Source: Sphaeramia orbicularis
Lineage: Eukaryota > Chordata > Actinopteri > Kurtiformes > Apogonidae
Length of the DNA stretch: 64,000 bases
Reading direction: 5' to 3'
Assembly (NCBI RefSeq): GCF_902148855.1
Contig: NC_043969.1
Span: forward strand, 21,711,668 to 21,775,667
A program made the translations under genes and the position numbers. The stretch's first letter is position 1. Every line of letters begins with the position of its first letter. The notes under the pieces were generated by a model. It had not been told where the DNA came from. It saw only the letters and a program-made list of their open reading frames with translations, and made no database searches. This document shows, one piece after another, positions 52,387 through 64,000 of the stretch.

Positions 52387-55300
52387 GAATTGAAAGTGCA
52401 TTCCAAAATTAAGCTGTTATTGTGTCGTCTTATTGGGTTTGTAATGATGCCACATAATTGTAGTGATCACTTTACAGAAAGCTGATACAGACTTAAAAAT
52501 GTTTCCTCAGATGAGAGGAGTTTGTTCACAGCTGGCCATCTTTGAGGCAGAAGTTGACAGGCTGACGAAGACTCAAGCAACTGCTCAAGAGGAATGGAGT
52601 GGCAAAACCAGCCATTTGCAGTCTGAACTTAATGAAGCTACAACTCAAAAGGTAAAAAAGTAGTTTACTCTCACAAAAAAGTAAAGTAATAACAAGGCAT
52701 AGGAAGACATTCTTCAAAGTCTATGAAATGACAATTCAGCCTCAGCACTGTCTTAACATTAATTGTTACTTACTCTGTTTGCAACACTTACACTCATGGT
52801 CCAATGTTCTGCCTCATTTCTTAGGAGCTCCTTACTGAGCAAATTCAAATCCTTCAAGGAAAGATTTCTTGTTTAGAGGATGAATTAAGAAAGGCCACAA
52901 AGGAGGAAGAAGGAGAGAATATGTGGCCTGCAATGGAGGTAGGTTTTATAACTTTATGGATTAGTTTTGTCAGTATTTGACCAACTGATAATAATTTACT
53001 TGTCTTTCAAATTTACAGAAAGAAATGTTGGAGAATGAAATCAACAGTTTGAGGAATGAGTTGGAGAACACTTTTGGTTCCCTGAAGATGGCTGAGGTAG
53101 AGATTCAAGCAAAGTCTCAACAGCTGGAAGAGTATCAACAAGAAGTTTCTCAACAAAAAGATCTCTTGATGGAACAAAAGGCCCAAATGGATCAAAAGAT
53201 TCAAGCCAAGGATGAAATTTTGGATGCGCTGCGAAAGGACATTGCTGAACAAAGAGCACTCCTTCAGCAAGAGATTCATGATCTCAAGTGTAAGTTGGAA
53301 CAAGCTGAGCATGAGAAAACTGAGCAAATGACTAGGTTACAACAACATATTGTTGCTTGTGAGCAAGAAATTGAAATGCTTAAGGAAATCAAAAAAGGAA
53401 AGGAAGAACTTCTTCACCAAACTGAAGAAAAAGTGCGTGATCTGGAGACTAAGCTATCTGCAGCTAGTTCTCTCTTGGCTGATAAAGACCAACAAGTGAT
53501 CAGACTCAAAGAAGAAGTTGATTTTCTGGCAGATGTCAGTAGAAAGACCAAAGATGAAATCCAAGCCAAAGAGGAAAATTTTGCCAAATTACTCCTGGAG
53601 AAGTCACAGAAGGAAGAGGTTCTTCAGAATAACATTCAGACCCTAACAGTTCAAGTTGAAGACCTCGGCTCTTCACTTAAACAAGCTGAGCAGGAATTTC
53701 AGCTGAAGCAGGAGGTACTCGCCAAAACACAACAAGAGAATACTGAACAAAAGGAGGTGCTCCACCAACAGATTTTAGCCTGTGAAGAGAAGATTCAGGG
53801 TCTAAATATGGAGATTGAAGTAAAAAATGAGCAACTTGTTACACTAGAGAATGACCACTCTAGACAGTCTGAAATACTGCAGGAAGAGATCAGAGGTCTT
53901 AAAGGCCAAATGGAAAGTTTAAACAAGTCTCTGACAGAAGCCAAGGATGAAGTTAAAGCTCAGCAGGCAGCATTAACAAGGCAGGAAGAGGACAATTCTC
54001 ATCAGAAAGACCTCCTGCAGCAACAGTTGTCAGCTTCTGAGGAGACGGTGAGGACCCTGAAGGAGGAGATTAAGGCTAAAGTTGAACAAATGAGTTTGTT
54101 GAAAAATCAAAGTTCAGAGCAGCTAGATAGTCTTCAGGAAGAAATCAGAGGATTACAGCAACAAGTGGAGTGTCTTCATTCCCAACTGATAAATGCTAAG
54201 GAGAACTTGGAATCCAAGGAAAATCTGTTTGCCAAAGAGCAACAACAGAGCAATCAGCATGTAGAGGAACTCCAGGCACAGATAGTAGGGCTTCAAGATG
54301 AGGTGAGAAGACTAAATGCAGAGATACTCTGTAAGGAGGAACAATTATTTCAGCTAAAGGAAGAGACATCTGCTGCTTCTGAACTTCTGAAGGCTGAATG
54401 TGGCAAACAGTCAGAGATCCTACAAAACGATATACAAAATCTCACTGACAAAGTGCAAAGTTTAAGTAAATCGCTGAACACTGCAGCAGAGCAGCTTCAG
54501 ATTACAGAAGACTTACTGGCTAAAAAGGACTTGGAAATTTCTCATGAAAAAGATGCTTTTCAAACTTTGATGGCAACCACTGACAAGGAAATATGTGGTC
54601 TTAAGGACCAAATTCAGGCTAAAGAGGAACAGTTGGTTAAACTGAAAGAAGAAGCCTCTATGCATTCTGACCAGCAGAAGCAAGAGATCCAGTGTCTTAA
54701 AACTCAACTAGAGAATAAGATAGACTCTCTCACAAAAGCTGAGGAGAAGGTTCAGATTCAAGTGGTCCTTCTTACCAAACAGGAGGAGGAAAGTGCTCAA
54801 CAACTGGAGCTGCTACAGCAACAGCTGTCAACCTCTGAGGAGGCAGTGAGGAGCCTGAAGGAGGAGATTCAGACTAAAGTTGAACAAATGAGTTTGTTGA
54901 AAAATCAAAGTTCAGAGCAGTCAGATCTACTACAAGAAGAAATTGGAGACTTAAAGCATCAAGTGGAGGTTCTTCATTCCCAACTGACAAATGCTGAGGA
55001 GAGCTTGGAATCCAAGGAAAATCTGTTTGCCAAAGAGCAACAGCAGAGCAATCAGCATGTAGAGGAACTTCAGGTGCAGATTGTAGGGCTTCAAGATGAG
55101 GTGAAAAGACTTAATGCACAGATACTCACAAAGGAGGAAAAGTTGCTTCAGCTCAATGAGGAGACTTCTGCGCAGTCAGCATTGTTAAAGGCTGAGAGCC
55201 TCAGGCAGTCAGAGATGCTACAAAATGACATACAAAGTCTTAACAACAAAGTGCAAAGTTTAAGCGAAGCTTTGATCACTACAGAAGAACAGCTTCAGAC

Positions 55301-58300
55301 TAAAGATAATTTACTGGCTAAGAAGGAATTGGAGATTTCTCAGGAAAAAGAGGTTTATCAAAATATGATGGCAACTACTGACAAGGAAATAAGCACTCTT
55401 AAGGAGCAAATCCAGGCTAAAGAGGAGGAGGTGGTGACGGTGAAGGCAGAGGCTTCCGTGCATTCTGATCAGCAGACACGAGAGATCCAGTGTCTTAAAA
55501 CCCAACTAGAAAATAAGATCGACTCCCTCAAAAAAGCTGAGGAGAAGGTTCAGAGTCAAGTGATCCTTCTTACTAAACAAGAGGAGGAAAGTGCTGAAAA
55601 AATAGAGTTGCTACAGCAACAGCTGTTAGCCTCTGAAACAGAAATAAGGAAGATGAAAGAGGAGATCCATGCTAAAGAACAGCAGATGACACTGTTGAAG
55701 ACTTTCAACCTAGAGCAATCAGATCTCTTGCATCAGGAGATTGAAAGTTTAAAGAGACAGGTGGATGCTCTTGGATCCTCTCTGAGGGAGGCTGAAAAGG
55801 CTGTGCAATCCAAGGAGGGCCTCTTAACACAGCAGCAGCAAGAAAATGATCATCAGAGAGAGGTACTTAACAGCTTACAGGAGAAAGTTCAGCAAGGGGA
55901 TATTCTGCAGAAAGAGGTTTCATCATGTAAAGAGGAGATTCAGATGCTAAAAGAATCCCTTGGCAAAAAAGAAAGCCTTCTTATCAAGGCTGAAGAGAGA
56001 CTACAGACACTCCAGACAGATTTGTCTACTGCCAACATCATCATGGCTGAAAAAGACCAAAACCTTAGTACTCTCAGAGAGGAGGCTACTGCCCAAGCTA
56101 ACTTGGTGCAAAAAACACTCGAGGAAGCTCAAAACAGTGGGAAGATGTTAGCCAAGGTCCAAGAAGAGAGCTCCAAGCAAACTGGTGTTCTACACCATTG
56201 CATTGAGGATCTGAAAGGGCAGGTGGAAAGCATTTCTCTCCAACTTAAAGCCAAAGAGGAGCTGTTACTTAAGACTCGGCAGGAGTCTGCCAAGCAGATG
56301 GACCTCCTCCAGCAGCAGCTCATCTCTGTAAATGCAGAACTGAATGGACACAAAGAAACACAAGCTGCAGCCCTCAGACAGAAAGAAGCAATACAGGTGG
56401 TCACTCTCAGGGAAAAGGAAGCTCTAGTTCAGGAAAGAGAAGTACTTATGGCTAGGATACTCCAGGCAGAAGACAGGTGCAAAGGTTTGGAGAAACAACT
56501 TGAAGCCACAGTCTTTGAGAAAGATAGACTTGTTCAAGCCAAGCAGGCCATAGAGAGAGAAAATGTTGTCTCCCAAAAGCTGGAAAGTATGCTTCAAAAG
56601 GAGGTGGACACTTTGAAAACTGAGAGACAAATGCTCATAAAAGAGAGAGAAGGCATTGAGATGGTGAAGAGCGACCTGCAGGAACAACTTTCAGCTAAAT
56701 CTGAGGCTGCAGAACACTACAAGGCTCAGGTATGAGTTTTAATAACTTTTGTTTTTTTTATTAGGTCTCTTACTTCAACTAACCAGTTACATAATTTGCT
56801 TGTTAAGTCACGGTGTCATTTCCTGTTCTCGGGTCCACCCTGTATTTAATCTGCTGTAGTATTGTGTTCATAAAACAATCCACTTGTCCTTCTACCACTT
56901 TCCATATGATTATAAAAAGCATAGGAAGTTGATGAAATTGGTTAATAAGGTAACAGTTCTTAACCAGATGAGAAACTGTGTGGAACTAACTAATATTGGT
57001 TCTCACTGTATCTACGGAACTTGAACCTAATGGATTCTCCTGATATAGAAAAAACACTTGGTGTTTGTCAGCTTCTTCTCTTTGCTCTCCTCTTTGGGGG
57101 AAGATGAATAAAATAGCCGTTTGTTAGCGCAACACCAAGCAAAGTGCTGCTGTAAATGGCCCGGGAGCTTAAACAGTATTAAGACGCATAAAGGCAGATT
57201 TCCAGGTTACACCTGCATTACTGATTTTTGTTTAAAAAAAAAAAAAAAAAAAATAGCCTATAGCTATACAGAATAAATGTATTTACCACAAAGGTTTGAC
57301 CCTTATTTTGTCAATTGTGACTATAATTCAAAATTCAGTTACCTTGCAGCTTACATCAACTGTCCGTCTTCCTTCTTTGCGTCGATTCTCTGTGGAATAC
57401 ACCTTTTCCCCTCCCTTGCAGTGGTTCTGACCTGGAGGCAGTAGGTTTTTAAACTGACCAATCAGAGGGAGAGGGTTCTATTCTGTTCAATGCCTGTCCC
57501 CAGAGTGACAAAATTCAGCAACCGCAAGTGCCTGGAAACCACAGAGAATGACAGCAAACATGCAAAAAGGATAGGGAGAGTGCATAGTGACAGCGAGCAC
57601 GTAGACGGTGGCATCAAGCGCACAGAAAGTGGGATTTATATGCGCTGATTATGGTTTCTAACCTTCACTGTGTTGTTGGTAGTAATCCCAAACCCTCATC
57701 AGGTGGATCAATGTGCAATCTGGCTCTGCACTGGTCTTTATTAATCAAAAAACCTGACTGTGTGTCTGTGTTCATAATTTTGCGAGCCAAGCAAGCAAAG
57801 CTAGCTAGCAAGCAAGCAAAGCTTGGTTACTCCTTAGGTGCTTTTTCTAGATTTTTCCCTTGCTAATTTCCACTGTCTTAGTAAATCTGGCCCTTAAAAT
57901 GACAATCTACTGCAGGTAAAAACAACTTGGAATTGTATTTGAGTGAAATAAGGAAATGTAACCCTTTCCAAAATGTAACTGCTGACCCACCAAAGACGGG
58001 CATAACACTGACTGCTCAGACCCAAAATGAGTTTTACACCACCATAGTGTCAGAATTGTCAAGTAGATGGTGTAAACATCTTGATTTCTTGTGTCTGTTA
58101 TGCTTTACCTAATTAGTGGTTGGTGAGACTATCATTTAATACAAAGATGTTATTTTCTTATCAAAATGACACAGATGGAAAAGGCAGTAAATCATTACAA
58201 CGGCAAGAAGGAGCTTCTTCAGGAAACCCAAGAGCAGGTGGTCCAGCTGAAGCATTCCTTGGAGCATAAGGAGCGTAAAGTAAAGGCAATTACCATGGAA

Positions 58301-61300
58301 AGTAAGGTGCTTCAAATGAATTTGGACAAAGCCAAAACCAATGAGAAGATACTGTTGACCAGGCTGGCAAGTTTGGAGGCACAGGTTGGTTGTCAGGGAG
58401 AACTGGAATGAATGTCCCACATAGATTACGCACTATATTAGGTGTCTGCAATTCTAAAATGAGAATGTATTTACTTCACTATAGTAGCCCACTTATACTT
58501 TGTATCCATCTGTATATGCTTGCCTTTAGCTGGCCTTTGCAGACCAAACCCTGCGAGCACAGAATAAAATTCATGGTAATGGAGTAGGCTACTTGGAGAC
58601 TGCCAGTGCACACTCTAGTGTTCAGACAAGAGCACAGGCACAGAGGTGCATGAGCTCAGACAGCTTGGACCAAAGCTCTCTAGAGGACTCTCTGAACACC
58701 ACACGGTAATTAAACATTTCATGAAAGAAATTTTTTTGTTAACCTGTATTCTTCAAAAACAAATACAGATATGTGGCTCAGAATCACACTGACAACCTTT
58801 AGTAACGTCTTGGAATATTATGTGTCCCTACTTTGCAGGAAACTGTCATTGCCTGATGAATCAAGCACACCACTTGTTCGAAGTTCAGAGCGCCTGGCAG
58901 CCAAACGCCGAGGTCTAAAGGCTGAGTCGCTTGAAACCCTCTACTTCACACCCATAAACATAAGACACACCAACAGGTATGTCATGCTGGAGGAGCATGG
59001 TTGATTTTAGCATACTTGCCAGGCATCATATTTGAATACAAACCCATTCAGCTGCAATTGTTTGGTTCATGTGATACGTAAAATAAATCAAGGGATTTGT
59101 TGCATGTTAGAATTTGCCTTCTCTCTAACGTACAATTTGCTGATTATAGTGTTAATATGAATACTGTCATTCTTTTATTTGCTCACAATGACGCACGTTT
59201 TTCTCCTCTTATAGGACCAATACAGACAAGCAAGAACTTGATTCTGTTAGGAAAAACCCATCTTCATCTGTTAAGCGGCGTAGGACCACACAGGTTATAA
59301 ACATCACCATGACCAAGGTGGAGGAAATTCATGTGCACTATTTTGCATGTTCACAAAAATCTGTTTAAAGAGCGTTACATCTGAATCACTGCACAGTTGT
59401 ATAAGCATAATGCTCTGTCGCTCTGTAGAGTATACTGGATGTAATAATGATTTATGTATTTTAGGGATGTAAAGTTGCATTATTCCTCAAGATGTTCACA
59501 ATATGACAAATTCAGCTGTTAAAATGAGCTCTCACTACACTTTGTTTAATAACAGTTATACACTTTTCTTTAGAAAACCCCGGGCACCTGTGAAGCAGAT
59601 GAAACTTTCTACAGCCTGCCCTCAGCCCGCTCACAGCCCAACCTCTCCAGCACCCACTCTGCACAGCCTGTATCTGTGGAGCTGTTTGACACACCTGCCA
59701 GAGGGCCCGTTTCAGAAGCCGACCAACTCATCGGTCTTCCAGGGTACAGACGGAGCACAGCCCATTCACAGAGTAAGTAAAGCCTTTGCTCAGTCTAAAC
59801 AGATGGAAGGGCATGAAATATTTTGTCCCATTATGTTACAGTTAGCTAGCAGAAAGTGCATGAAATTGAGACTACTGAAAGTTGTGCGCATAACAGTTTT
59901 CACCGCTATGTTTCCATCCTCAGCTACTAGTACATTCTGTGTTGGAACAGAGAATGAGCCAGAGGGTGCACCTGATGACTGGATGAGGATCGCTGAGATC
60001 CAGGCCAGGAACAAGGCCTGCCTTCCACATCTGAAGAGTAGCTACCCTGTGGAGTTTGATGTTAGTAGAGTGGGACATGATACGTGACATATAAATATTA
60101 ACACACAATTTTAGAAATGGATAACCATCACACAATATTTCTGACTTGATGTTAAATTACCACTGTTGTTATGTGGTGGTCTATTTAGATGGAGGGACCC
60201 TGCTTTTGTTTTCCATTTTCCACTTGTTTTCCTGTATTTAGGATGTTTACCAGAGGTGTCTAGCTTCTGACAGTGTATTCAATTTCCAAGTAATAATAGT
60301 GATGTAAAAGATGAGTTAAAAGTGACATGAAAGGCAAAATGATGTAAGAGATGCAAAGAGATTAAACATTCTTTTTGAGTTTTGAGCCAAAAAAAAATTG
60401 GGAACTACTTCATTGACATATCACACTCAATTTAATGGTACTTTTTAAGTCAGCTTAAGTTGCATATATTACTTTTTTAGTTTTTACCCCTTGGCCAACT
60501 CTAGCCAGAGGGGTAGTGTTATTGTTTTATTGTCTGTCTGTTCATTCAACGACATGGCCGCATTATCTGAAGAATGCGTTGAGATAACTGCACCAAATTT
60601 ATACTGTGGATGCATCTTGGCATGGAGCAGAACCCTATTGAAAACAGGTCACCGTGACCTACTTTTTCAAGGTCAAATGGTGACATGTCTTTTCAACAAC
60701 CTAATTGCTGTATTTGGCTGAGGGGTATTAAAAGTGCACAGCACATTATGTTTAAATTTGATAGTGGGAATATTTACACTGATTATGTTGTAACAAAGCT
60801 ACAAAAGAAAACCAATATGAGACCGATGTCCCCTAGTGTAAACTGCAAAGGCAAATCAATTTATCAGAGCACACTTAACTAATCTGCTGTAATACTGTGG
60901 CTGTGGGCTAACATTGCATCTCCTCCTATGAAAAATAGTTCATTTATGCTCACCTATATTTGTTGAAAGTAACATGAACTAATTAAGGTGACCTATGGCT
61001 TGGACATACTTATTGATCAGTTGTAACCTGTTGAACATGAAAAATTCCTTAAATTGTGTTCAGTGATTTTCAAATTGCTTCACTAAACTTGTTGAAATGT
61101 CCAAAAGCCCTGATTACCCTGTCCTGCTTCTTCCATTGGATTAACACACTTCTCTGTCCCCTTCCTCTTCCAGACTGGCTGCAAAAGTGCATTCCTCTTC
61201 ACAGATGAAGAACTTCGCACTGGTGACCCCTCTGAGACAATCCGCCGGGTGTCCATGATGCCTGGCCAGCTACAGGACTCTCTCACCGCTCACCGGCTCT

Positions 61301-62299
61301 CATTTATGGTTGAACAGACCGGTGCTGCAGCCGCTGCTCGGTCTCACCGTCTGTCCTTGATGCCCGGTCAACTTCCATCCAAAACTGCCAGTTCCACCCA
61401 CCTGAGAAGTCCAAAAGACAGGAAACGGGCTTCGTCAATGTTGTCTGTACCTCTGACTTCACCTGAGGTTAGTATGACATGTTCCATCTTTCAGTCAACT
61501 CTAATGTTCTTTTGAATTTTATGCTCCATCTTACTCTATATTTACTGTTAATATTTCCTGCAGTAATCCTCATCTTTTTCTCAACCTGTCTTTCCTGATC
61601 TAACAGAAAAAGGTTAAGGCCAGCTGCTTCCCACGACCACTAACCCCCAAAAACAAGAATGTCAACAGTGGCTCTAATATTCATGCTGCCCTCTCTCCTG
61701 TGAGTTTCATTGATACACGCAGAGGATGTTTTGATGATTGGTTTTCATGTGGGATAGTTGCAATCATGTCTTACTTTGTTTTTTTTTCCGTTTAGGCTGA
61801 CCGAAGACAATCTATGATGTTCACAATTGAAAACACCCCTAAAAAAGACAACTACCTAAAGAAAGGGTTGAACAAACTACGCAGCTCAACCCGGAAGTCT
61901 CCAGGCAGCACTTTAAAGAAGTCACCTGCTCAGATGACTGTCCACAAGGGACAGGAAAATAAACCCTCAGCAAATACCCGCACTGGAACAGGACGAGCAG
62001 GCAGGATTGGCAGCCACAAATCACCCCAGGTGACAACTAAAGGACTCAGAAAGTCTCCACAAGTAACCAGCAGGACTGCAAAGTCACCAGGGCTGACATC
62101 TAGTGCTCGCAAGGTAAATAAAAACACTTCACCTTTCTGTCAGTGTCTGTCCTCTTTGTTGGATTTAGTTCCATCTAACAGTAAAGTTGTAAATTGCAGG
62201 GACATAAAGTAACTTTCATTTCATCTTGTTCTTCAGAAATATGTGATGTTGACTCAAAGTACTGCTGCAATAATTATGAATATCTTGCACTCCTGCTAA
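47519..62299 (+). CDS. numa1: NUMA1, nuclear mitotic apparatus protein
   Basis: Spindle-pole organiser that links LGN and dynein at the cortex and bundles microtubules. Exons: 47519-47563, 47652-47743, 47912-47985, 49564-49652, 49728-49802, 49915-50008, 51320-51476, 51577-51713, 51802-51913, 52180-52297, 52511-52651, 52825-52938, 53019-56729, 58175-58384, 58530-58705, 58839-58976, 59215-59317, 59574-59772, 59924-60060, 61174-61467, 61607-61699, 61796-62113. These give 2209 codons; a last exon 62237-62299 (20 aa, unconserved) is uncertain. The head (EALLSWVNSI) is the Hook-like fold; a coiled coil spans about 210-1760, mostly one exon. C-terminal matches to human: ESLETLYFTPIN, RRRTTQVINITMTK, DDWMRIAEIQARNKACLPHL, CFPRPLTPKNK (CDK1-type site, human T2055) and ADRRQSMMF. 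An upstream untranslated exon ends near 47211. Human is 2115 aa. Confidence 0.96.
50120..51246 (+). mobile_element. L2-clade LINE fragment in numa1 intron 6, nearly intact frame
   Basis: An open frame (50163-51011) encodes the end of a reverse transcriptase: GVPQGSILGPTLFNLYMLPL, then the catalytic YADDTQLY, and the C-terminal RLLTRTRKREHITPVLRSLHW. After FYGPKL one TGA replaces the expected Trp codon; the frame then continues as SLPEDLRSAA and FKSKLKTYLFRLAFN before its natural TAA. The 3' end is GAAGCACTTTGTGCTACAT, a GCTATAGAAATAAAG box and a (TTGA)n tail at 51230-51246. It is 5'-truncated within the RT. One stop in about 310 codons means a recent insertion. It is in sense orientation to numa1. 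Confidence 0.9.
52349..52383. repeat. Poly-A tract in numa1 intron 10
   Basis: About 35 A residues without an obvious attached retroposon. Confidence 0.9.
54081..55676 (+). repeat. In-frame tandem duplication (2 x 798 bp) in numa1 coiled coil
   Basis: KVEQMSLLKNQSSEQ begins at 54081 (Val codon) and again at 54879. SKENLFAKEQQQSNQHVEEL, ATTDKEI, HSDQQ, EIQCLKTQLENKIDSL and LLTKQEEESA all recur at the same 266-residue offset. A third, diverged match (AKEQQMTLLK) falls at 55677, again 798 bp on. Part of the repeat is also recognisable upstream (EEIRGLKGQMESLNKSLTEA). The unit is an exact multiple of three and contains no indels, so the heptad register is preserved. Confidence 0.92.
56730..58174. 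other. numa1 intron 13, probably carrying an old DNA transposon
   Basis: The segment about 57118-57898 ends in TTAGTAAATCTGGCCCTTAA, whose reverse complement (AGGGCCAGATTTACTAA) resembles the tip of repeated fish DNA elements. Its interior is unusually GC-rich for this locus. No matching opposite tip or transposase frame was found. A poly-A run is at 57233-57253. Confidence 0.35.
60481..60720 (+). repeat. Dispersed teleost repeat fragment in numa1 intron 19
   Basis: GCCAACTCTAGCCAGAGGGG, GAATGCGTTGAGATAACTGC, AGAACCCTATTGAAAACAGG and GTGACCTACTTTTTCAAGGT occur in the order seen in a common fish interspersed repeat. This is recognised by memory only. It has no coding capacity. Confidence 0.4.
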
Positions 62300-63198
62300 T
62301 AGATCGCCCTAAATTCTACACACTGCAGCTTTTGGTCATCGCCATTGTTTTAGATTTCACTAGGTGTTCCTGGTATGTCCGACAGAAAATGAAATGGCAG
62401 GTGTGATCTTGTTTTAATGCTAATGAAGGGAAACTTTATCTCACTGTGGTATCTGCTTATTACCAGGAAACTGTCAGTTGTACTTCTGACTTTGACAAAC
62501 AAGTTAAACTTGCTTTTTGTTTAGCAGCCTGAATACTCTGCTGTTTCAGTGACAAACCAAACTCATCAGCAGTATGAAATACCATTATGTTTGTCCTGTT
62601 AGACCACCCAAAATCTCTAAAGCCAAACATTCACCTCTAAAGAATGGTTTCATTTGTTAGTGACCTCACCTACTCTGCTTATAAAACATAACTACAGATC
62701 AGAGACAGTATGTGTCCATATTACGTAGAGATGGTTAAAACCGTTCTGTGATGAGTCATTATTTCTCCGTTGCTGAATTTGAACAATGTTTTCAGGGGCA
62801 GGTGTCTTAAATGAAGAACATCTGTCTGGAAGTCTCAAAGGTTACATTATTTTAAATTATTTGTGGGTGTCTGTGGTTTCACACCTACTAAAGGGTGCTG
62901 GCTACTTCTCATGGTGGGCTGTAATAACCTGTGGTGTTTGTATAAAGGGTTAGTCGGGGTTTTATTCTTTTTCACCTGCCATTAGATAATGGTCAGCATG
63001 TCTCCAGTTTGGAGAATCACACAAGAGTATCTGCCCTGCTTGTGATAGGGATATCAGCACAACCTATTTTGCTGACCAATAAAATCGTTTATCAAGTTTA
63101 AGTGTCCACAATATGGTGAATATTTTCACTGCTTTATTTTTTTTTATCAGACATTCCTTTTCAATTGGGAACCAAAGGCCTTATGTCTATCTCCGTAG
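62300..63198. other. 3' flank of numa1
   Basis: No gene is seen. AATAAA at 63078-63083 is a candidate numa1 poly(A) signal. Confidence 0.45.
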
Positions 63199-63716
63199 TA
63201 CGGTGGCCCAGAGGTGCAACAGGCCAAAAAATTATCCACTAGACGAAAAAAATTATCTACTACAAGAAAAAAAAGAGAACAGCCTAAAAAAATTATCCAC
63301 TAGATGAAAAAAATTATCTACTACAAGAAAAAAGAGAACAGCCCAAAAAAATTATCCACTATAAGAAAAAAAAAGAGAACAGCCTAAAAAAATTATCCAC
63401 TAGATGAAAAAAATTATCTACTACAAGAAAAAAAAAGAGAACAGCCCCAAAAAAATTATCCACTGCAAGAAAAAAAAGAGAACAGCCTAAAAAAATTATC
63501 CACTAGATGAAAAAAAAATCCCCTATAAGAAAAAAAGAGACCAGCCAAAAAAATTATCCACTAAAAGAAAAAAAAAAGAGAACAGGCAAAAAAATTATCT
63601 ACTAGCCCAAAAAATTATTAACTATAAGAAAAAAAAAAGAACAGGTGAAAAAAATTATCTACTATGAGGAAAAAAGAGAGCAGCCCAAAAAAATATCCAC
63701 TACAAGAAAAAAAAAT
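63199..63716. repeat. Minisatellite with about 40- and 60-bp units
   Basis: AAAAAATTATCCACTAGATG, AAAAAATTATCTACTACAAG and AAAAAAGAGAACAGCC modules are repeated about ten times. Three-module units of about 60 bp alternate with two-module units of about 40 bp, so there is a higher-order structure. Drift increases towards the right. The open frame at 63113-63307 is translated repeat. Confidence 0.9.
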
Positions 63717-64000
63717 ATTAGCATTAGCAACAAACCTTCACACAGTGCACACAAGGGCCATTTACCACTGAAAACTAACCCCAACCATACCCTAACCCTA
63801 ACCTTAACCATTTAACGCCCATGCCTAACCTTGAGCAGACACTGGAACCGTATTTAATCATTTAACTGCTTTGCAAACTATATTAATGTAAATATCCATA
63901 TTTTAAAATAACTTTATTTTTTAGCGCACGACCTCCACTTCCGGTGGGGTACTTCCTTAGCATTAGCCACATTAGCCGAAAGCCTTAAAACTTTTCAGCC
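63717..64000. other. Right edge, no gene recognised
   Basis: It includes a short ACCCTAACCCTAACC-like stretch (about 63788-63812), too short and isolated to be called telomeric. Confidence 0.5.

Noticed and set aside
53013-53327. Leu-rich minus-strand frames across the numa1 coiled-coil exon
   Set aside because: Reverse complement of Glu/Lys/Gln-rich coiled coil gives Leu/Phe-rich shadows; these are not genes.
59503-60087. 194-codon plus-strand frame in the numa1 tail
   Set aside because: It runs through introns and reads exon 59574-59772 in the wrong frame; it only coincides with the true frame in the second exon.
63788-63812. CCCTAA-like run as an interstitial telomere
   Set aside because: Only two to three imperfect units beside non-telomeric DNA. 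A similar tiny match near 48955-48985 is equally weak.

Overview
The window is vertebrate nuclear DNA, almost certainly from a ray-finned (teleost) fish. Genes are split into short exons with GT-AG introns, and the AT-rich non-coding DNA is full of CA/TA microsatellites, LINE tails of teleost type and small DNA transposons (hAT, piggyBac-like, Tc1/mariner). Reading exon by exon, I can rebuild seven genes from start to stop (one with an uncertain last exon) plus the first exon of an eighth. No LTR element or other virus-like element was recognised.

Layout from left to right: first coding exon of inppl1/SHIP2 (-, 6137-6327, with the rest of the gene beyond the left edge); folate receptor (-, 9899-12550); anapc15 (+, 18618-20338); tomt (-, 21774-24792); an sFRP2-like Wnt antagonist (-, 27344-30164); lamtor1 (+, 36284-40784); lrrc51 (-, 43062-45990); numa1 (+, 47519 to about 62299). 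Apart from the sFRP gene, this is the gene order of human 11q13.4 (NUMA1, LRRC51, LAMTOR1, TOMT, ANAPC15, FOLR, INPPL1) as I recall it, so this is an ancient conserved block. Folr/anapc15, sfrp/lamtor1 and lrrc51/numa1 are head to head; anapc15/tomt and lamtor1/lrrc51 are tail to tail.

The genes do not form one pathway. They cover phosphoinositide signalling (inppl1), folate uptake (folr), the anaphase-promoting complex (anapc15), hair-cell mechanotransduction (tomt), Wnt inhibition (sfrp), lysosomal mTORC1 signalling (lamtor1), an LRR protein (lrrc51) and spindle-pole organisation (numa1). The link is inherited synteny, not shared function.

Introns and intergenic gaps hold most of the unusual structure: a family of palindromic hAT-type elements (two with 8-bp target duplications), another hAT remnant with a perfect 8-bp duplication, two TTAA-flanked piggyBac-like MITEs, a Tc1 and a mariner deletion derivative, a young L2 LINE inside numa1, a 213-bp tandem duplication just upstream of inppl1 exon 1, and a minisatellite at the right edge. 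The most striking coding observation is an in-frame tandem duplication of exactly 798 bp (266 codons) in the numa1 coiled-coil exon. I did not find a wholly new gene system.
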